Assembly (NCBI GenBank): GCA_000024525.1
Contig: CP001769.1
Span: 7,659,001 to 7,723,000, forward strand
From: Spirosoma linguale DSM 74
GTDB taxonomy: Bacteria > Bacteroidota > Bacteroidia > Cytophagales > Spirosomataceae
Length of the DNA stretch: 64,000 bases
Direction: 5' to 3'
The position numbers were made by a program, and so were the translations under genes. Positions 50,231 through 58,591 of the stretch are shown in pieces; position 1 is the first letter of the stretch, and each line of letters begins with the position of its first letter. A model generated the notes under the pieces. The model was not told the DNA's origin. It searched no databases and was given only the letters and a program-made list of their open reading frames with translations.

Positions 50231-52711
50231 ATGTTTGTAGTCAAACGCGATGGTCGCCGGGAGTCGGTTAAGTTCGACAAAATCACGGCCCGGATCGAAA
50301 AGCTGTGCTATGGTCTCGATCCCGCTTATGTACAACCGGTAGAGGTGGCGGTGAAAGTCGTTAGTGGTCTTTACGATGGCGTTAAAACCACCGAACTCGA
50401 TAACCTGGCTGCCGAAACAGCCGCGTCGATGACCACCAAACACCCGGACTATGCCATTCTGGCGGCCCGGATCGCCATTTCGAACCTGCATAAGGAAACG
50501 AATAAGTCGTTCTCCGGCACCATCAAGAAACTGTATCAGTACGAAGACCCAAAAACCGGCGAAAATGCATCCCTGATCTCCAAAGAGGTGTATGACGTGG
50601 TTCGTCAGCATGCCGCCCTGCTGGACTCGACCATCATTTACGACCGGGATTATGGCTACGATTACTTTGGCTACAAAACACTAGAAAAATCATATCTGCT
50701 GAAACTCGACGGCCGCATCGCCGAACGGCCACAGCATATGCTGATGCGAGTAGCGGTTGGGATTCACCAGGAAGATATCGAATCGGCCATCGAGACGTAC
50801 AACCTGCTTTCGGAAAAGTGGTTCACACACGCCACCCCGACGCTGTTCAACGCTGGTACGCCAAAACCACAGATGTCGAGCTGCTTCCTGCTGACGATGA
50901 AGGACGACTCCATCGACGGTATTTACGACACGCTCAAACAAACGGCCAAAATCTCGCAGTCGGCGGGTGGTATCGGCCTGAGTATCCACAACGTTCGGGC
51001 TACGGGTACCTATATCAAAGGCACCAACGGAACATCGAACGGCATTGTGCCGATGCTGCGCGTGTTTAACGACACCGCCCGCTATGTCGATCAGGGCGGT
51101 GGCAAGCGTAAAGGCTCATTTGCGATTTACCTGGAACCCTGGCATGCCGATATTTTCGACTTCCTGGATCTGAAAAAGAACTCGGGTAAAGAGGAAGGCC
51201 GCGCCCGCGACCTGTTCTATGCCCTCTGGACGCCCGATCTGTTCATGAAGCGCGTGGAAGATGACGACGTCTGGTCGTTGTTCTGCCCGCACGAGTGCCC
51301 CGGTCTGGCCGATTGCTACGGCGATGAGTTTGAAGAATTGTACACGCGTTACGAGCGCGAAGGCCGTGCCCGCCGGACGATAAAGGCGCAGGAGCTGTGG
51401 TTCAAGATTCTGGAATCGCAGACCGAAACCGGCACACCGTACATGCTTTATAAGGATGCCGCCAACAAGAAGTCGAACCAGAAAAACCTCGGTACGATCA
51501 AGTCGAGTAACCTGTGTACCGAAATCATCGAGTACACGGCTCCCGACGAGATTGCCGTTTGTAACCTGGCGTCTATCGCGCTGCCCAAGTTCATCACGCG
51601 CGGTACGGATGGCATTATGCGGTTCGATCACCAGAAGTTGTATGAAGTGACCAAAACGGCCACCCGCAACCTCAACAAGATCATCGACATCAACTATTAC
51701 CCGGTTGAAGAAGCCCGTCGGAGCAACATGCGCCACCGGCCTATCGGTCTGGGTGTGCAAGGGCTGGCCGATGCGTTCATTATGCTTCGGATGCCGTTCG
51801 AATCGGAAGAAGCGCGTCGCCTGAACGAAGATATTTTCGAGACGATCTACTTTGGTGCCATGACCTCCTCGATGGAGCAGGCCAAAGAGTTCGGTCCGTA
51901 CGAAACTTGGAAAGGTTCGCCGATTTCGCAGGGTATCTTCCAGTTCGATATGTGGGGCGTAAAGCCCAAGTCGAATCGCTGGGATTGGGAAAGCCTGCGT
52001 AAAGACGTGGTTGAACACGGTGTTCGGAACTCGCTGCTGCTGGCCCCCATGCCAACGGCCTCGACCTCGCAGATTCTGGGCAACAACGAATGTTTCGAAC
52101 CGTACACGAGCAACATCTACACCCGTCGCGTACTGTCGGGCGAGTTCGTGGTGGTGAACAAGCACCTACTCAAAGACCTGGTGAAACTGGGCTTGTGGAA
52201 CGATGCCATGAAGAACAACCTGATTCTGGCTAACGGCTCGATTCAGGCCATCCCGAACATTCCGCAGAACATCAAAGACCTGTACAAAACGGTTTGGGAG
52301 ATCAAGCAGAAGCACATCATCGACATGGCCGCCGACCGGGGTGCCTACATTTGCCAGTCGCAGTCGCTGAACATCCACATTCAGGATTCGAACTTCGGCA
52401 AACTAACGTCGATGCACTTCTACGCGTGGAAAGCGGGTTTGAAAACGGGTATGTATTACCTCCGCACGAAAGCCGCTGCCGACGCCGTGAAGTTCACGGT
52501 GGTACAGCCCCAGGCCGAGCCACAACTGGAGCCGGTAATGGCCGAAGCGGTAACGGTAGAAAAACCCCTCGATTACGTGCAATACGCCAAGGAACACGCC
52601 CAGAACGCAACCCCGCAACCCGTACCGATGGTAACGGACCTCGAACAGCAGTATGCCGCCATGACCTGCTCGCTGGACGATCCCGAAGGATGTGAGATGT
52701 GTGGATCGTAG
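50231..52711 (+). CDS. nrdA: Ribonucleoside-diphosphate reductase, class Ia large subunit
   Basis: Catalytic subunit making deoxyribonucleotides. The 826-residue protein has an N-terminal ATP-cone (about 1-95, [24 protein letters not shown]), then the barrel with [14 protein letters not shown] (active-site Cys), [14 protein letters not shown], the thiyl-radical region [11 protein letters not shown] (Cys-x-Glu) and [18 protein letters not shown]. It ends in the redox-shuttle CEMCGS. Length and motifs are normal. No nrdB is found next to it in this window. The terminal codons and following terminator have a second, diverged copy 800 bp downstream. Confidence 0.96.
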   Translation: MFVVKRDGRRESVKFDKITARIEKLCYGLDPAYVQPVEVAVKVVSGLYDGVKTTELDNLAAETAASMTTKHPDYAILAARIAISNLHKETNKSFSGTIKKLYQYEDPKTGENASLISKEVYDVVRQHAALLDSTIIYDRDYGYDYFGYKTLEKSYLLKLDGRIAERPQHMLMRVAVGIHQEDIESAIETYNLLSEKWFTHATPTLFNAGTPKPQMSSCFLLTMKDDSIDGIYDTLKQTAKISQSAGGIGLSIHNVRATGTYIKGTNGTSNGIVPMLRVFNDTARYVDQGGGKRKGSFAIYLEPWHADIFDFLDLKKNSGKEEGRARDLFYALWTPDLFMKRVEDDDVWSLFCPHECPGLADCYGDEFEELYTRYEREGRARRTIKAQELWFKILESQTETGTPYMLYKDAANKKSNQKNLGTIKSSNLCTEIIEYTAPDEIAVCNLASIALPKFITRGTDGIMRFDHQKLYEVTKTATRNLNKIIDINYYPVEEARRSNMRHRPIGLGVQGLADAFIMLRMPFESEEARRLNEDIFETIYFGAMTSSMEQAKEFGPYETWKGSPISQGIFQFDMWGVKPKSNRWDWESLRKDVVEHGVRNSLLLAPMPTASTSQILGNNECFEPYTSNIYTRRVLSGEFVVVNKHLLKDLVKLGLWNDAMKNNLILANGSIQAIPNIPQNIKDLYKTVWEIKQKHIIDMAADRGAYICQSQSLNIHIQDSNFGKLTSMHFYAWKAGLKTGMYYLRTKAAADAVKFTVVQPQAEPQLEPVMAEAVTVEKPLDYVQYAKEHAQNATPQPVPMVTDLEQQYAAMTCSLDDPEGCEMCGS

Positions 52712-52771
52712 TTCAGTGTTATAGATTGAATGCTTTTGCAACTCCCGGCTGTGGTAACATGGCCGGGAGTT
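52681..52771. repeat. nrdA tail plus terminator, first copy of a direct repeat
   Basis: The last ten codons of nrdA (PEGCEMCGS and stop) and the following region match a second copy at 53473-53568. The strongest part, 52732-52771, is a 40-bp identical direct repeat that contains the terminator stem. The coding part matches at 20 of its first 23 bases. Confidence 0.8.
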
Positions 52772-52776
52772 GTGTT
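52740..52776 (+). terminator. nrdA terminator
   Basis: Stem AACTCCCGGC (52740-52749) / GCCGGGAGTT (52762-52771) with a 12-base loop, followed by GTGTTTTT. It begins 28 bp after the nrdA stop. Confidence 0.88.
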
Positions 52777-52804
52777 TTTACACCTGCCGTAATAAAGTTA
52801 GTCT

Positions 52805-53251
52805 ATGCAGTTAGAGAGGTACGAGGTACACACTGTTAACGCTCATGACCGTTTTGAGTTTGTGAGCGTTGGCAACAATGGAGATATTCTTAAAGTAGTT
52901 GAGTTTATAGTGCTAGATGAAGATGGTCATATCTATAACCTTGGTTTTGGCGATGTTAACCCGCTCACAGGTGAGTGGGACGATAAATCCGTTTCGAATA
53001 ATGGTGACCGCAATAAGATACTGGCGACGGTTGGTTCTATAGTAGTTTCATTCTTAGATACATATACTGAAGCTGCAGTATATGCCCAAGGAAGTACACG
53101 CATTCGGAATATACTTTATCAACGAACAATTGAACGGTTCTGGCAGGAAATAGCGGGTTTATATGATGTAAGAGGATATAAAGAAACCGGTGAATGGGTT
53201 AGCTTTGAACGAGGTGGTCCGTTTATTGCATTTTTAATCAAACGGAAATAA
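52805..53251 (+). CDS. DUF6934-like protein
   Basis: A 148-residue protein with no signal peptide. Its outline, MQLERYEVHTVNAHDRFEFVSVG, NLGFGDVNPLTGEWDDKSVSNNGDRNKILATV, AAVYAQGSTRIRNILYQRTI and a C-terminal FIAFLIKRK, matches what I recall as DUF6934, a family common in Bacteroidota and typically beside a small partner gene. The next gene starts 17 bp on and encodes 61 residues. The pair has visibly lower GC than nrdA and lies between two copies of the nrdA tail. Toxin-antitoxin-like function is suggested by size and mobility only. Confidence 0.65.
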   Translation: MQLERYEVHTVNAHDRFEFVSVGNNGDILKVVEFIVLDEDGHIYNLGFGDVNPLTGEWDDKSVSNNGDRNKILATVGSIVVSFLDTYTEAAVYAQGSTRIRNILYQRTIERFWQEIAGLYDVRGYKETGEWVSFERGGPFIAFLIKRK

Positions 53252-53267
53252 TCTGTATATTAGACTT

Positions 53268-53453
53268 ATGAAAGCTGTAGCAACTAAAAAAACTAAACTT
53301 CGCCTAATTAGCCTAACTGTTGATCCGGCGTTAGCGGATAAGTATGAAAGTAAAGTACTTTTCCCTGAGAAAGTAGCAAAGGCAAAGGCTTTCCTGGAAA
53401 AGAATGGATTACCTGAAGGCTGGGGTACATTCAAACCCAGCCAGGAAAAATAG
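53268..53453 (+). CDS. Small partner protein of the DUF6934 gene
   Basis: A 61-residue basic protein (MKAVATKKTKLRLISLTVDPALADKY...) with a C-terminal FLEKNGLPEGWGTF segment. It starts 17 bp after the DUF6934-like gene and shares its low-GC composition, so the two form an operon. No DNA-binding or known antitoxin motif is recognised. Its function is unknown. Confidence 0.6.
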   Translation: MKAVATKKTKLRLISLTVDPALADKYESKVLFPEKVAKAKAFLEKNGLPEGWGTFKPSQEK

Positions 53454-53472
53454 ATAGCTTAATCAACGGTAA

Positions 53473-53568
53473 TTCCGAAGAATGTAAGATGTGTGAGAGC
53501 TAGTGAGTTCCTGATTATAAGATGTCAAGCTTTTGCAACTCCCGGCTGTGGTAACATGGCCGGGAGTT
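53473..53568. repeat. Second copy of nrdA tail plus terminator
   Basis: Reads, in the nrdA frame, NSEECKMCES and a TAG stop, corresponding to [10 protein letters not shown] at the real nrdA end. A 40-bp block (53529-53568) then repeats the terminator region 52732-52771 exactly, including the stem AACTCCCGGC/GCCGGGAGTT (53537-53568). No nrdA coding sequence continues upstream; the repeat begins just after the small cassette gene. Confidence 0.8.
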
Positions 53569-53655
53569 CTGTTTTATGGATATACACAAAAGTCTTTGAC
53601 GCTTTGTTAGGCTTTGTCTTGGCCGGTATCCTGGCCTTATCCGGCTCCCGGCCAC

Positions 53656-54705
53656 TCAGCCGACCGGGACGGTCGGTGATACAATAATCTCCACTGGCCG
53701 CGTCGAATCCTGTATCACCAGTTCACCTTCCAGATTGACCTGCGTGGTGGTGTTATTTTTTTTGATGCTTTCAAGCAGGATTTTAGTGGCCACTTGACCC
53801 ATTTCCAGCAGGGGTTGCCTGATATACGTAATCGGGGTACGGAACAGATTGTAGGATTCAGCCTGATCGATGCTCACGACGGCTACCTGTTCGGGAACGT
53901 TCAGGTGCAGGGCGTTGATTTGCTGAAGGCCGTAAAGAGCGAGGGTGTTGGACGCAAACAAAATAGCATCGACGGGCTTCGGGCCTCTGAGCAGATCGTC
54001 GACCGCTTTAGCAATCGCTGACCCAGAGGCATCAATCGGTAATTCTTTCAGCCAGGTTTTACGGAATGGAATCTTGTTCTCTTTGAGGGCGGCTAAATAC
54101 CCGCGTTTACGCTCATTAATCGTAAACAGACTTGTGTGGAAGGTAACCATACCCACTCGCTCATAACCGGAATCGAGCAGATGCTGAACGGCTTTGTGAA
54201 TAGCCGCGTAATTGTCCAAGGCAACGTAATTCGTTTTAAGGTCGGGGAAGTATCGGTCGATGAGCACAAAGGGAATGCCCTGGTTCTGTAATTCGGCGAG
54301 TTGCGGCTCGTAGCCCTCGGGTGGCGAAATCAGCAGTCCATCGACCTGCCGGTTAAGCAGTGCCGAAATAAGTTTCCGGGCCTTTTGGGGTTTCTCGTCC
54401 GAGCTGCCAAAGAGCACGGTATAATTGAATTTCTCCGCTTCATCTTCAATGATACGAGCGAGCGACGAAGAGAATGGGTTTGAAATATCCGCTACGACTA
54501 GCCCAATAGTGTACGTCTTGTTCGTTTTGAGGCTTTTAGCAATCTGGTTAGGCCGGTAGTTAAGTTCTTCGGCCACTTCCCTGATTTTTTTAGCCACCAG
54601 CTTACTTATTCTGTTTTCTTTTTGATTGTTAAGCACATACGAAACGAGGGCGGTTGAAACACCCACCGTTTGGGCAATATCTTTCAACGATGTCTTTTTA
54701 GTCAT
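53656..54705 (-). CDS. LacI-family transcriptional regulator
   Basis: A 349-residue repressor starting MTKKTSLKDIAQTVGVSTALVSYVLN (HTH residues 6-26), with the hinge helix LNYRPNQIAKSLK and a periplasmic-binding-protein-type ligand domain (TIGLVVADISNPFSSSLARIIE, then GTPFVLIDRYFPDLKTNYVALDNY). The start at 54705 is preferred to an upstream TTG. Two LacI-like palindromic operators lie between this gene and the divergent small-gene island, implying autoregulation and control of the island. The last residues SPTVPVG are encoded by a dispersed palindromic repeat (53660-53676). The ligand, presumably a sugar or sugar acid, is unknown. Confidence 0.9.
   Translation of the reverse strand: MTKKTSLKDIAQTVGVSTALVSYVLNNQKENRISKLVAKKIREVAEELNYRPNQIAKSLKTNKTYTIGLVVADISNPFSSSLARIIEDEAEKFNYTVLFGSSDEKPQKARKLISALLNRQVDGLLISPPEGYEPQLAELQNQGIPFVLIDRYFPDLKTNYVALDNYAAIHKAVQHLLDSGYERVGMVTFHTSLFTINERKRGYLAALKENKIPFRKTWLKELPIDASGSAIAKAVDDLLRGPKPVDAILFASNTLALYGLQQINALHLNVPEQVAVVSIDQAESYNLFRTPITYIRQPLLEMGQVATKILLESIKKNNTTTQVNLEGELVIQDSTRPVEIIVSPTVPVG
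53660..53676. repeat. Short CCGACCGGGACGGTCGG palindrome in the 3' end of the LacI gene
   Basis: Arms CCGACC / GGTCGG around GGGAC, identical to the core of the large element at 23980-24080. It encodes the last residues of the LacI protein, and the TGA stop follows at once. Confidence 0.8.
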
Positions 54706-54738
54706 AGTCGGCAAACATAAGAAAAAGCCAATTAATAA

Positions 54739-54752
54739 TTTAATCGTTTAAA
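54739..54752. promoter_or_regulatory. Imperfect LacI-type operator near the regulator gene
   Basis: TTTAATCGTTTAAA is centred on CG at 54745-54746, about 35 bp before the lacI start. It matches the perfect operator at 54887-54902 except at the left half. It would suit autoregulation. Confidence 0.55.
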
Positions 54753-54837
54753 CATTGACCTTGCTTAGAGTACCTAACTAAGAGCCGTAAAATCACAAAA
54801 AATCAATATAAATGCGTTATTATTTGTATTATTCTTA

Positions 54838-54867
54838 TTTGTTTACGGGGGAATACAAAGAACTTTG
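54838..54867 (+). promoter_or_regulatory. Candidate promoter of the small-gene island
   Basis: A TTTG box (54838-54841), then 18 bp, then GAACTTTG (54860-54867), a one-mismatch version of the TAnnTTTG consensus. The predicted start, near 54873, lies 14 bp before the perfect operator, so a bound LacI protein would block it. Confidence 0.4.
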
Positions 54868-54886
54868 GCCATTTTAGCTGTCTTGC

Positions 54887-54902
54887 GTTTAAACGTTTAA
54901 AC
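54887..54902. promoter_or_regulatory. Perfect 16-bp LacI-type operator
   Basis: GTTTAAACGTTTAAAC is a full palindrome with the central CG typical of LacI-family sites. It lies 182 bp from the lacI start and upstream of the island genes on the plus strand. Confidence 0.65.
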
Positions 54903-55116
54903 CAATCTGGCGGTGCAAGGGTTTTATAGCTGAGATACCTGTAGCGTGAACAGCCTTAGTACGAGTAGTTTACAACGCAGATCAGGGAAAAAGCAATGGA
55001 AATTGTCGGGAAAATTAACCCGTCGATCTCATCAAAATGAAGTGAATCCGGTTCGATGGCAAGAGAAGATCAGAACGAGAACTTCTCCAGCGCGGACCCT
55101 AAACAAGCGAACAAAG

Positions 55117-55281
55117 ATGGAACCCATATATAATAACATCGGACAGACAGACACAACGAGCCTGCGCGCTTCGTTGCAGAAATCTGTATTGGCATTCATC
55201 ACCCAACACGCGGATGTGTTTGAAGCACTGAGCCGTACCCAGACACCATTTGGTGGCTCATTCCTGGTTACTAACCGGTAG
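55117..55281 (+). CDS. Small unknown protein, first gene of the LacI-linked island
   Basis: A 54-residue protein starting at the ATG 55117 (MEPIYNNIGQTDTTSLRASLQKSVLAFIT). The frame extends upstream to 54946 but through a basic, low-complexity stretch without support. The sequence is helical and ends GGSFLVTNR. No family is recognised. It is placed downstream of a likely LacI-controlled promoter and may be co-transcribed with the following genes. Confidence 0.45.
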   Translation: MEPIYNNIGQTDTTSLRASLQKSVLAFITQHADVFEALSRTQTPFGGSFLVTNR

Positions 55282-55377
55282 TTCGAGGAGAAGAGTAAAA
55301 ATAAAATGCGGCTTTATCCTGCCAAATCCGGATCGTGGATGAAAAGCCAGTATCGACAAACATTAATGACTACAACC

Positions 55378-55689
55378 ATGAATCGTTTTTCAGTTTTATA
55401 TATGCTTAAAGGACAGTACCATCACATTGGGGCTTCTACCCATGCGGAAGCGGTGTCTCTTTTGCAAAACCTGTCAACAAACACAAAACGAGTACCCATC
55501 GGTATCTACGATGATAAAACGGAACTGTTCGAATGGGAACCCAGCCGTCAGCAGATCTACACGACGGGAACCATTGAAGAGCAGGGTAAACTGGCCGATC
55601 AAATCATTACGATTGCTCAGTCCTTGCGTCGTCGGGATGCCAGCTGGCAACCAGCGGGTACGTTCAGACGCCCTAGTTTCTTTGCCTAG
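55378..55689 (+). CDS. Unknown protein in the LacI-linked island
   Basis: A 103-residue protein beginning at 55378 (MNRFSVLYMLKGQYHHIGASTHAEAVSLLQNL); another ATG at 55366 is possible. The middle reads PIGIYDDKTELFEWEPSRQQIY and the C-terminus LADQIITIAQSLRRRDASWQPAG. It looks like a small alpha/beta domain without catalytic motif. I do not recognise the family. A TTG-initiated frame downstream (55739-55924) was not accepted as a gene. Confidence 0.5.
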   Translation: MNRFSVLYMLKGQYHHIGASTHAEAVSLLQNLSTNTKRVPIGIYDDKTELFEWEPSRQQIYTTGTIEEQGKLADQIITIAQSLRRRDASWQPAGTFRRPSFFA

Positions 55690-55955
55690 CAACCGGGGCG
55701 TCATCGCCCGGAGCTAACTGTAAGCACCTTTTTCCTGTTTGCGTAATTACCTGTCTTCAGCAGGCAGTCACGACGCATGGATTACCGGTTTCAGACCGGT
55801 ACCGACCAGCCACTTCGCAGGGTCAGGACCAGCGATTGTGTCCGAACCTGAACGCGGTGAAGAACTGACGTGGGCTATCCTGCACGGTCTTCATCGCGGT
55901 ATCCCTGTGTGGCACTCCCCTTAGTTGACCCTAAAATTTTAATCATCGAATCCGT

Positions 55956-56612
55956 ATGTTCACAACCACTCAGGAAGTATCGACGGAATTGCCTGTTGGC
56001 ATCAGCCTGAAGGCGGCCCATAGCGTACTGGCTTATCCGGCATTTCTGGCCGGGTACCGAACTGTACACGAGGCTATGGAAGACAATTTTATTAGTGCGT
56101 ATGTACGCGCTTTTCTAGCAACAACGGCTAAAGCCAAAGCTCCTCTTTCCATCAGTCTGGAAGACGATATCAGTCAGTCAATAGCTTATTTGGCTAATTC
56201 GGGCGAAAGTCTTCCGCTGGATCAATTGTGCCGGGATGGGGCGTCCAAGTTCTCGTCGCTGGTTATTCCCCTGCTGCTCGACCGGCTCCAGCAAGGTAAA
56301 GACGTATCGTCATTAACGTTTCTGCTGGCGGCTTACGGGCATTACCTGCAAGCCGATGTGGATGCTAAAGGGCAGAAATACACGGTAGAAGAACCCCAGC
56401 TTAGCCAGCACGACTGGGCAGTCCTGACCAATGGCGATGCGTTGTCGCTGCTGGATGTTTCAGCATTTGCTTCCGCTCGTTTGCGGTCTTTCCCGCAGGT
56501 AGTGGCGCAGTACAAGTCGTATCGGCATCAGCTGGCCTGTTATGGACTGATTTTTTCGCTCAAGCAGACTTTATGCGCTTTTTGGGAAGAAGAACCCGAC
56601 ATGCACAAATAG
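55956..56612 (+). CDS. Stand-alone mannitol dehydrogenase-type C-terminal domain, catalytic residues lost
   Basis: A 218-residue protein that corresponds to the substrate domain of long-chain mannitol/uronate dehydrogenases: AAHSVLAYPAFLAGYRTVHEAMED, CRDGASKFSSLVIPLLLDRLQQG, then LTFLLAAYGHYLQADVDAKGQKYTVEEP. The NAD-binding half (about 270 residues) is missing, and no remnant of it is found upstream. In relatives the pattern is K-x4-N-x2-H; here the His is kept, but the Lys position holds Val and the Asn position Lys. So it is unlikely to be a dehydrogenase. It may be a sensor or structural domain in the LacI-controlled island. Confidence 0.6.
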   Translation: MFTTTQEVSTELPVGISLKAAHSVLAYPAFLAGYRTVHEAMEDNFISAYVRAFLATTAKAKAPLSISLEDDISQSIAYLANSGESLPLDQLCRDGASKFSSLVIPLLLDRLQQGKDVSSLTFLLAAYGHYLQADVDAKGQKYTVEEPQLSQHDWAVLTNGDALSLLDVSAFASARLRSFPQVVAQYKSYRHQLACYGLIFSLKQTLCAFWEEEPDMHK

Positions 56613-56743
56613 CCAGTGACGCAGGGACCAGGCCAACTGGCCTGTTTATGATATTATTTTGCTATATATAATACAACTATAGTAGTCAGGTGTTAATTTT
56701 GGGCTGTCGGCAATGGCTGAACAAAATTAACTTCCTTACTACT

Positions 56744-56941
56744 ATGGCTACTAAAAAGAAACAGTTGATCCGGGTCGTCTTCGATGTACTGGATGAGATG
56801 AAACAAAACCTCCGTCTGGATGAAGATCTGTCCGTTTCCGCCAACGATCCGGACGAAGCCATTGACTGCGTTTTCGCCGAGATGCAGCGTCAGTTAAATC
56901 GGTCGGATATCCGCCTGTCGCGGGTGCGTATCTGTGCGTAA
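56744..56941 (+). CDS. Small unknown protein at the end of the island
   Basis: A 65-residue protein (MATKKKQLIRVVFDVLDEMKQNLRLDED...) from the ATG at 56744. It is charged and helical with an acidic middle and a basic end (SDIRLSRVRICA). No family recognised. Its last 52 bp overlap the convergent membrane protein gene, which makes at least one of the two ends suspect or selects for an overlapping arrangement. Confidence 0.45.
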   Translation: MATKKKQLIRVVFDVLDEMKQNLRLDEDLSVSANDPDEAIDCVFAEMQRQLNRSDIRLSRVRICA

Positions 56942-57582
56942 CCCGTGTTTGCAGCAGGCCTTCGGGACTGTCTTCGGATAAAGTAGATGATGGCACTTAC
57001 GCAGAGCACCGATGGTAAAATCTGGCTGTAAGGTTTGAATTGTGGCAATACCGTGCCCGAAAAGGCCGACAGCACAGCGCTATAGGCCGATAGCATTTTA
57101 TAAATGTGTTCATAAAGCCACCATGTTCTGAGCCGTTTGTAGAGCCAGAAATGCTTTATTAAATCATAGCCAGTCACCAATACCAGCGCGGACAGTGTTG
57201 GGTAGACGACAGCCGGAGACCAACTGATGTCTCCTGCCTGTAGCCTCCGCAGGTACAGGGCACTCGTTACCAGCACGATTAGCGTAATTGAAACATCCAG
57301 CAGAGTCGTCTGCCGCTCGCGGAGCCGAACGGCTCGGTAGCCGGAAAACCCAACGTAGCCACCGAGTAGGGTAAGCATGAGTAAAAAAGAACTGGACCGA
57401 AAGAAAAGAATGCCGATGAATGCCGTCACGACAACGACCGTCAGGGTGTACAGAAAATAGCGTCCGTAGCGGATATGTTGTCGGGATTTATTCTGATAGC
57501 CCAACGCCAGCAAGCCAAGGAATAGCCCAAGGGTACCAAAGCTGACATGCGTAAGAATGTTAAGCGAATGAAACGTTTGCAT
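56890..57582 (-). CDS. Multi-pass membrane protein, DUF2306-like
   Basis: A 230-residue inner-membrane protein with seven or so hydrophobic helices. The ATG at 57582 (MQTFHSLNILTHVSFGTLGLFLGLLALG) gives His residues in or near the first helix and HIRYGRYFLYTL before the second, with YVGFSGYRAVRLRERQT after the third, as in the DUF2306-like group recalled from memory. Conserved His positions in helices may bind haem, but that is not demonstrated. Function unknown. Confidence 0.6.
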   Translation of the reverse strand: MQTFHSLNILTHVSFGTLGLFLGLLALGYQNKSRQHIRYGRYFLYTLTVVVVTAFIGILFFRSSSFLLMLTLLGGYVGFSGYRAVRLRERQTTLLDVSITLIVLVTSALYLRRLQAGDISWSPAVVYPTLSALVLVTGYDLIKHFWLYKRLRTWWLYEHIYKMLSAYSAVLSAFSGTVLPQFKPYSQILPSVLCVSAIIYFIRRQSRRPAANTGYAQIRTRDRRISDRFN

Positions 57583-57742
57583 AAACGAGCGTCCGGATGT
57601 TAATGCTTGCCGGAGGATGCTCAAAAGTGGCCTGTTGCCGCAGTTACCGCAAGGATTGAGTGACCGGGTGCCATTGTCTGTGACGAAAGCCGTTTGTCAC
57701 GTTCCTGCTGGTGTTCTATCGTTCGGGTTGTAATTTGCCTGA

Positions 57743-58516
57743 ATGAAACCGAGCCAGTTCCTGAACCATTTTATCGTGCGCAACCTGCTGGGGTTGACGG
57801 GGCTGTTGCTGGCTCACTACCTGAGCGATCTGTATGCCATCGGTGAGCGGCCGGGATTTGCCAGGCTATCGCCTTATCTCTACCTGGTGCTTTTATATGG
57901 GTGGATCGTTTTTCACAACCGAATCCTGTTTGAGCGCCAGTTCCTGCAAGGTCGAAAAGCGGTTTACTTTGGATGGCTTTTTCTGCTTATGACACTGGGC
58001 TCGTTCAACCTGAATTTCATTCTGCTGACCCAGTTTAATATATCCCGATCATTGCCGTATCTGGTTAATTTTTGGGTGTACACCGTTACCGGGCTGGGCG
58101 TTTATGTCACGTATCGCTTTCTAGGGGCGCGTCAGAAAGATGCCGGACAGCCAGTGCTGGTTCCCCCGGTTGCCCGAGTAGAAACGGACTATTTCTCGTG
58201 TATGGTCGAGGGCGACCGGCAGATGATTCCGCACGCCGATATCCATTACATCGAAAGTTTAGAAAATTACCTGAAAGTCATTACCAAATCGAAAACGTAC
58301 GTGACCCGCCTGACCATGAAAGAAGCGGAGGAGCGTTTGCCGAAACGGCAGTTTGTCCGTATCAGCCGGTCGAATATTGTAAACACGATGCATGTAGACC
58401 GGATGGAAACAGACACCATTTGGATCGGTCCGAAAGAGTTCCCCATCGGTAAAGTATACAAGCGCTATGTCGCCGATCAGTTCCGGGGTGTGCGGGGGGA
58501 CGGCAGTTATAGCTGA
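57743..58516 (+). CDS. Membrane-anchored LytTR transcriptional regulator
   Basis: A 257-residue protein with four membrane helices in residues 10-130 and a C-terminal LytTR DNA-binding domain (about 155-250: DIHYIESLENYLKVITKSKTYVTRLTMKEAEERLP, FVRISRSNIVNTMHVDRM). There is no receiver domain, so it belongs to the membrane-coupled group and may respond directly to an envelope signal. TAATTTGCC stands 6 bp before the ATG, a weak promoter-like sequence. Its target is unknown; the next gene encodes a DUF1684 protein. Confidence 0.88.
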   Translation: MKPSQFLNHFIVRNLLGLTGLLLAHYLSDLYAIGERPGFARLSPYLYLVLLYGWIVFHNRILFERQFLQGRKAVYFGWLFLLMTLGSFNLNFILLTQFNISRSLPYLVNFWVYTVTGLGVYVTYRFLGARQKDAGQPVLVPPVARVETDYFSCMVEGDRQMIPHADIHYIESLENYLKVITKSKTYVTRLTMKEAEERLPKRQFVRISRSNIVNTMHVDRMETDTIWIGPKEFPIGKVYKRYVADQFRGVRGDGSYS

Positions 58517-58537
58517 GGCCAATATGTTTTCAGACTG

Positions 58538-58545
58538 TATCTTTG
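58538..58545 (+). promoter_or_regulatory. Promoter -7 box TATCTTTG before the DUF1684 gene
   Basis: Exact TAnnTTTG match 46 bp before the ATG at 58592. No convincing -33 element was identified. Confidence 0.45.
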
Positions 58546-58591
58546 TGCTTTTCCTGCCATCGGCCGGGAGCACGTGATTAACTGATTGGCT

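Noticed and set aside
54993..55037. 14-codon frame (MEIVGKINPSISSK) in the LacI island leader
   Set aside because: Could be a leader peptide, but nothing beyond its position supports it.
55739..55924. Frame of 61 codons between two island genes
   Set aside because: TTG start, no ribosome-binding context and no recognised sequence; retained only as a possible remnant.
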